Source of the DNA: Weissella ceti
GTDB taxonomy: Bacteria; Bacillota; Bacilli; Lactobacillales; Lactobacillaceae
Direction of reading: 5' to 3'
Assembly: GCF_018394055.1 (NCBI RefSeq)
Contig: NZ_CP074441.1
Coordinates: forward strand, 558,001-622,000
Length of the DNA stretch: 64,000 nt
Positions 62,919 through 64,000 of the stretch are shown here, in pieces. The notes beneath the pieces were generated by a model, which was given only the letters and a program-made list of their open reading frames with translations, was not told the origin of the DNA and ran no database searches. Each line of letters opens with the position of its first letter. Positions within the stretch are counted from its first letter, which is position 1. Both the position numbers and the translations under genes were made by a program.

Positions 62919-63233
62919 TTAGTTCTTTTCTGACTTCAAGAAACGATCTGCCTTTGCAACTGCTTCTTCAACAGCCTTTGAGACGTTTTGAGCGTTCTTA
63001 ACAATCCCAGAGTTCTTAGCAATAAAGCGCAAGTTCATACGCATTGCCTTTAATTCATCTGCAAACAAATCTTCCAACATTGGATCTTCTGCAATCATTG
63101 CGTCCAATTCAGCTGTCCCAGCATATAGCTTTTCTTTGTCTAGCTTAGCCATACTTGCCGTGATTTGATTAGCGTGTTCTTGTGTTTCTTGTAGTGCCTT
63201 CTTCAATCGTGTTGCTGATACTTGTCCTGCCAT
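62919..63233 (-). CDS. Small helical protein of conjugation region
   Basis: A 104-residue, fully helical, charged cytoplasmic protein (SATRLKKALQETQEHANQIT at the start). A GGAGACC site precedes the ATG. No family is recognised. It lies between the MobT-like and TcpC-like genes and is followed by a terminator. Confidence 0.65.
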   Translation of the reverse strand: MAGQVSATRLKKALQETQEHANQITASMAKLDKEKLYAGTAELDAMIAEDPMLEDLFADELKAMRMNLRFIAKNSGIVKNAQNVSKAVEEAVAKADRFLKSEKN

Positions 63234-63332
63234 AATAATGGTCTCCTTTTTTCACTGTAATTTATAGTTAGAATTTTAATACATTAACTTTGAATACCCA
63301 CCCGCTTGTTTTCAGTAACCCGTGTTCTATGA

Positions 63333-64000
63333 TTAATGTTGTTTTTCAAATTCATTCGCTAGTGTGTTTTCTTCTTCAATTTGTCGATTTAATGCTTCTA
63401 ATAGCTTTTCATGTTTGGGAGATAATTCAGCTTCACGCATAAACTCCATAACATCGGATAATGCACCTGCTTCATCTAGTAATTTCAAAGTCGGAGCTAC
63501 TGAACGTTGAATCCATGCTAGTGACCTTTCCAAACTAACTTCTTCTGGCAATGTTTCAAATACAATTTCCTTAGCGTGTAAGACGAAGTAATGCCATTGT
63601 TGAAAGACAGGTCTATCTTCTGCTTCTACATAGTCATCACGTGCTTTAATTTTGGGATCAATATACTCATAAAACGTAATATACCGATTGAAATAACCAT
63701 ATACGGTTGGGATTAAGTCATCGCTCACAATCCAATCATGCACAACTTGCATAGCTTTACGAGTATCGCCAATCTGTAATTCATACCGATTAACAATACC
63801 TAAATCACTTTTAGTTGTTCCTAACTTACTCGCAACTTCTTTGTCCTTTTCATAAAATCGAAAGAACACATTACCACGCTTACCAAACTCTAACGTCCAC
63901 CCGTCATATTCATTACCATGAATAATTGGCTTACTTCTAAAACGACTTTTGTAGTCCTTATTCATGGCTAACTTAATCAAGGTGTCAATGTCGAACCAGC
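63333..64000 (-). CDS. MobT/Rep_trans-type relaxase or replication protein (5' part beyond window)
   Basis: The frame stays open to the right edge, so the N-terminal part is missing. The visible 222 residues include WTLEFGKRGNVFFRFYEKDKE, then VNRYELQIGD with the usual R-x-E pattern, and a helical C-terminus, as in rolling-circle Rep_trans proteins and MobT relaxases such as Orf20 of Tn916. It should nick at the element's oriT. The TcpA coupling protein normally encoded upstream is expected beyond the window. Confidence 0.75.
   Translation of the reverse strand, partial: WFDIDTLIKLAMNKDYKSRFRSKPIIHGNEYDGWTLEFGKRGNVFFRFYEKDKEVASKLGTTKSDLGIVNRYELQIGDTRKAMQVVHDWIVSDDLIPTVYGYFNRYITFYEYIDPKIKARDDYVEAEDRPVFQQWHYFVLHAKEIVFETLPEEVSLERSLAWIQRSVAPTLKLLDEAGALSDVMEFMREAELSPKHEKLLEALNRQIEEENTLANEFEKQH

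Noticed and set aside
1-64000. CRISPR arrays, tRNA or rRNA genes
   Set aside because: I looked for regularly spaced repeats and for tRNA or rRNA-type conserved segments and saw none. The only regular repeats are the coding 48-bp ones at 33.0 and 49.9 kb.

Overview
The window is a low-GC Gram-positive chromosome segment from the Lactobacillales. Gene content and order (PhoPR, udk, a YtpR-type protein, murC, polA, mutM-coaE-dnaB-dnaI, an ArlRS-like system, YjeM) and AAG/CAA-rich codon use suggest the Weissella/Leuconostoc branch, most plausibly Weissella. This is inferred from gene content only; there is no rRNA in the window.

Positions 1-29.9 kb are core chromosome, mostly on the + strand. 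They hold the end of an MFS transporter, phosphate two-component genes, udk, a tRNA-binding protein, murC, a Bax-inhibitor-like protein, polA, a CsbD stress protein, the mutM-coaE-dnaB-dnaI replication/repair cluster, two YibE/F membrane proteins, an ArlRS-like system, a nucleoid protein, a YjeM transporter, a cystathionine synthase/lyase, a Y-family polymerase with YolD, an Lsa-type ABC-F protein behind a short leader ORF, and a DMT transporter. At 28.35-28.72 kb there is an Fst/holin-like type I toxin-antitoxin locus with convergent promoters.

Positions 30-37.3 kb are accessory chromosome: an NAD(P)-binding reductase-like protein, a heme catalase, a two-gene secreted toxin/immunity unit (signal peptide, histone-like Lys-rich linker and C-terminal GH-E nuclease domain, followed by an ankyrin protein), an FMN lactate oxidase and an Mga-type regulator. 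Lactate oxidase makes H2O2 and catalase removes it. A gene-free AT-rich kilobase (37.3-38.3 kb) follows.

Positions 38.3-46.5 kb are a mosaic: an IS30 transposase with an IS30-like HTH protein, an orphan RelB/DinJ antitoxin, two near-identical GNAT genes, a truncated copy of a conjugation-region gene, an HrtRBA-like heme efflux operon with palindromic operators between two same-orientation IS30 remnants, and an arsenate reductase.

From about 45.6 kb to the end lies the leftward conjugation module of a Tn916/ICE-like element or integrated conjugative plasmid. It holds a MobT/Rep-like protein (running off the right edge), TcpC-, TcpD- and TcpE-like proteins, two ArdA-like antirestriction proteins, a VirB4 ATPase, sortase, an LPXTG adhesin, small membrane proteins, a VirB6-like channel protein with an acidic repeat tail, a lysozyme-CHAP hydrolase, two VirB8-like proteins and a membrane thioredoxin. 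The operon is interrupted by at least six terminator-like hairpins, two of which belong to a repeated three-way-junction RNA motif. On the opposite strand at 53.35-53.80 kb are a promoter-to-terminator small RNA and a 34-residue membrane peptide ORF whose leader is complementary to it. This and the nuclease/ankyrin pair are the strongest candidates for undescribed systems.
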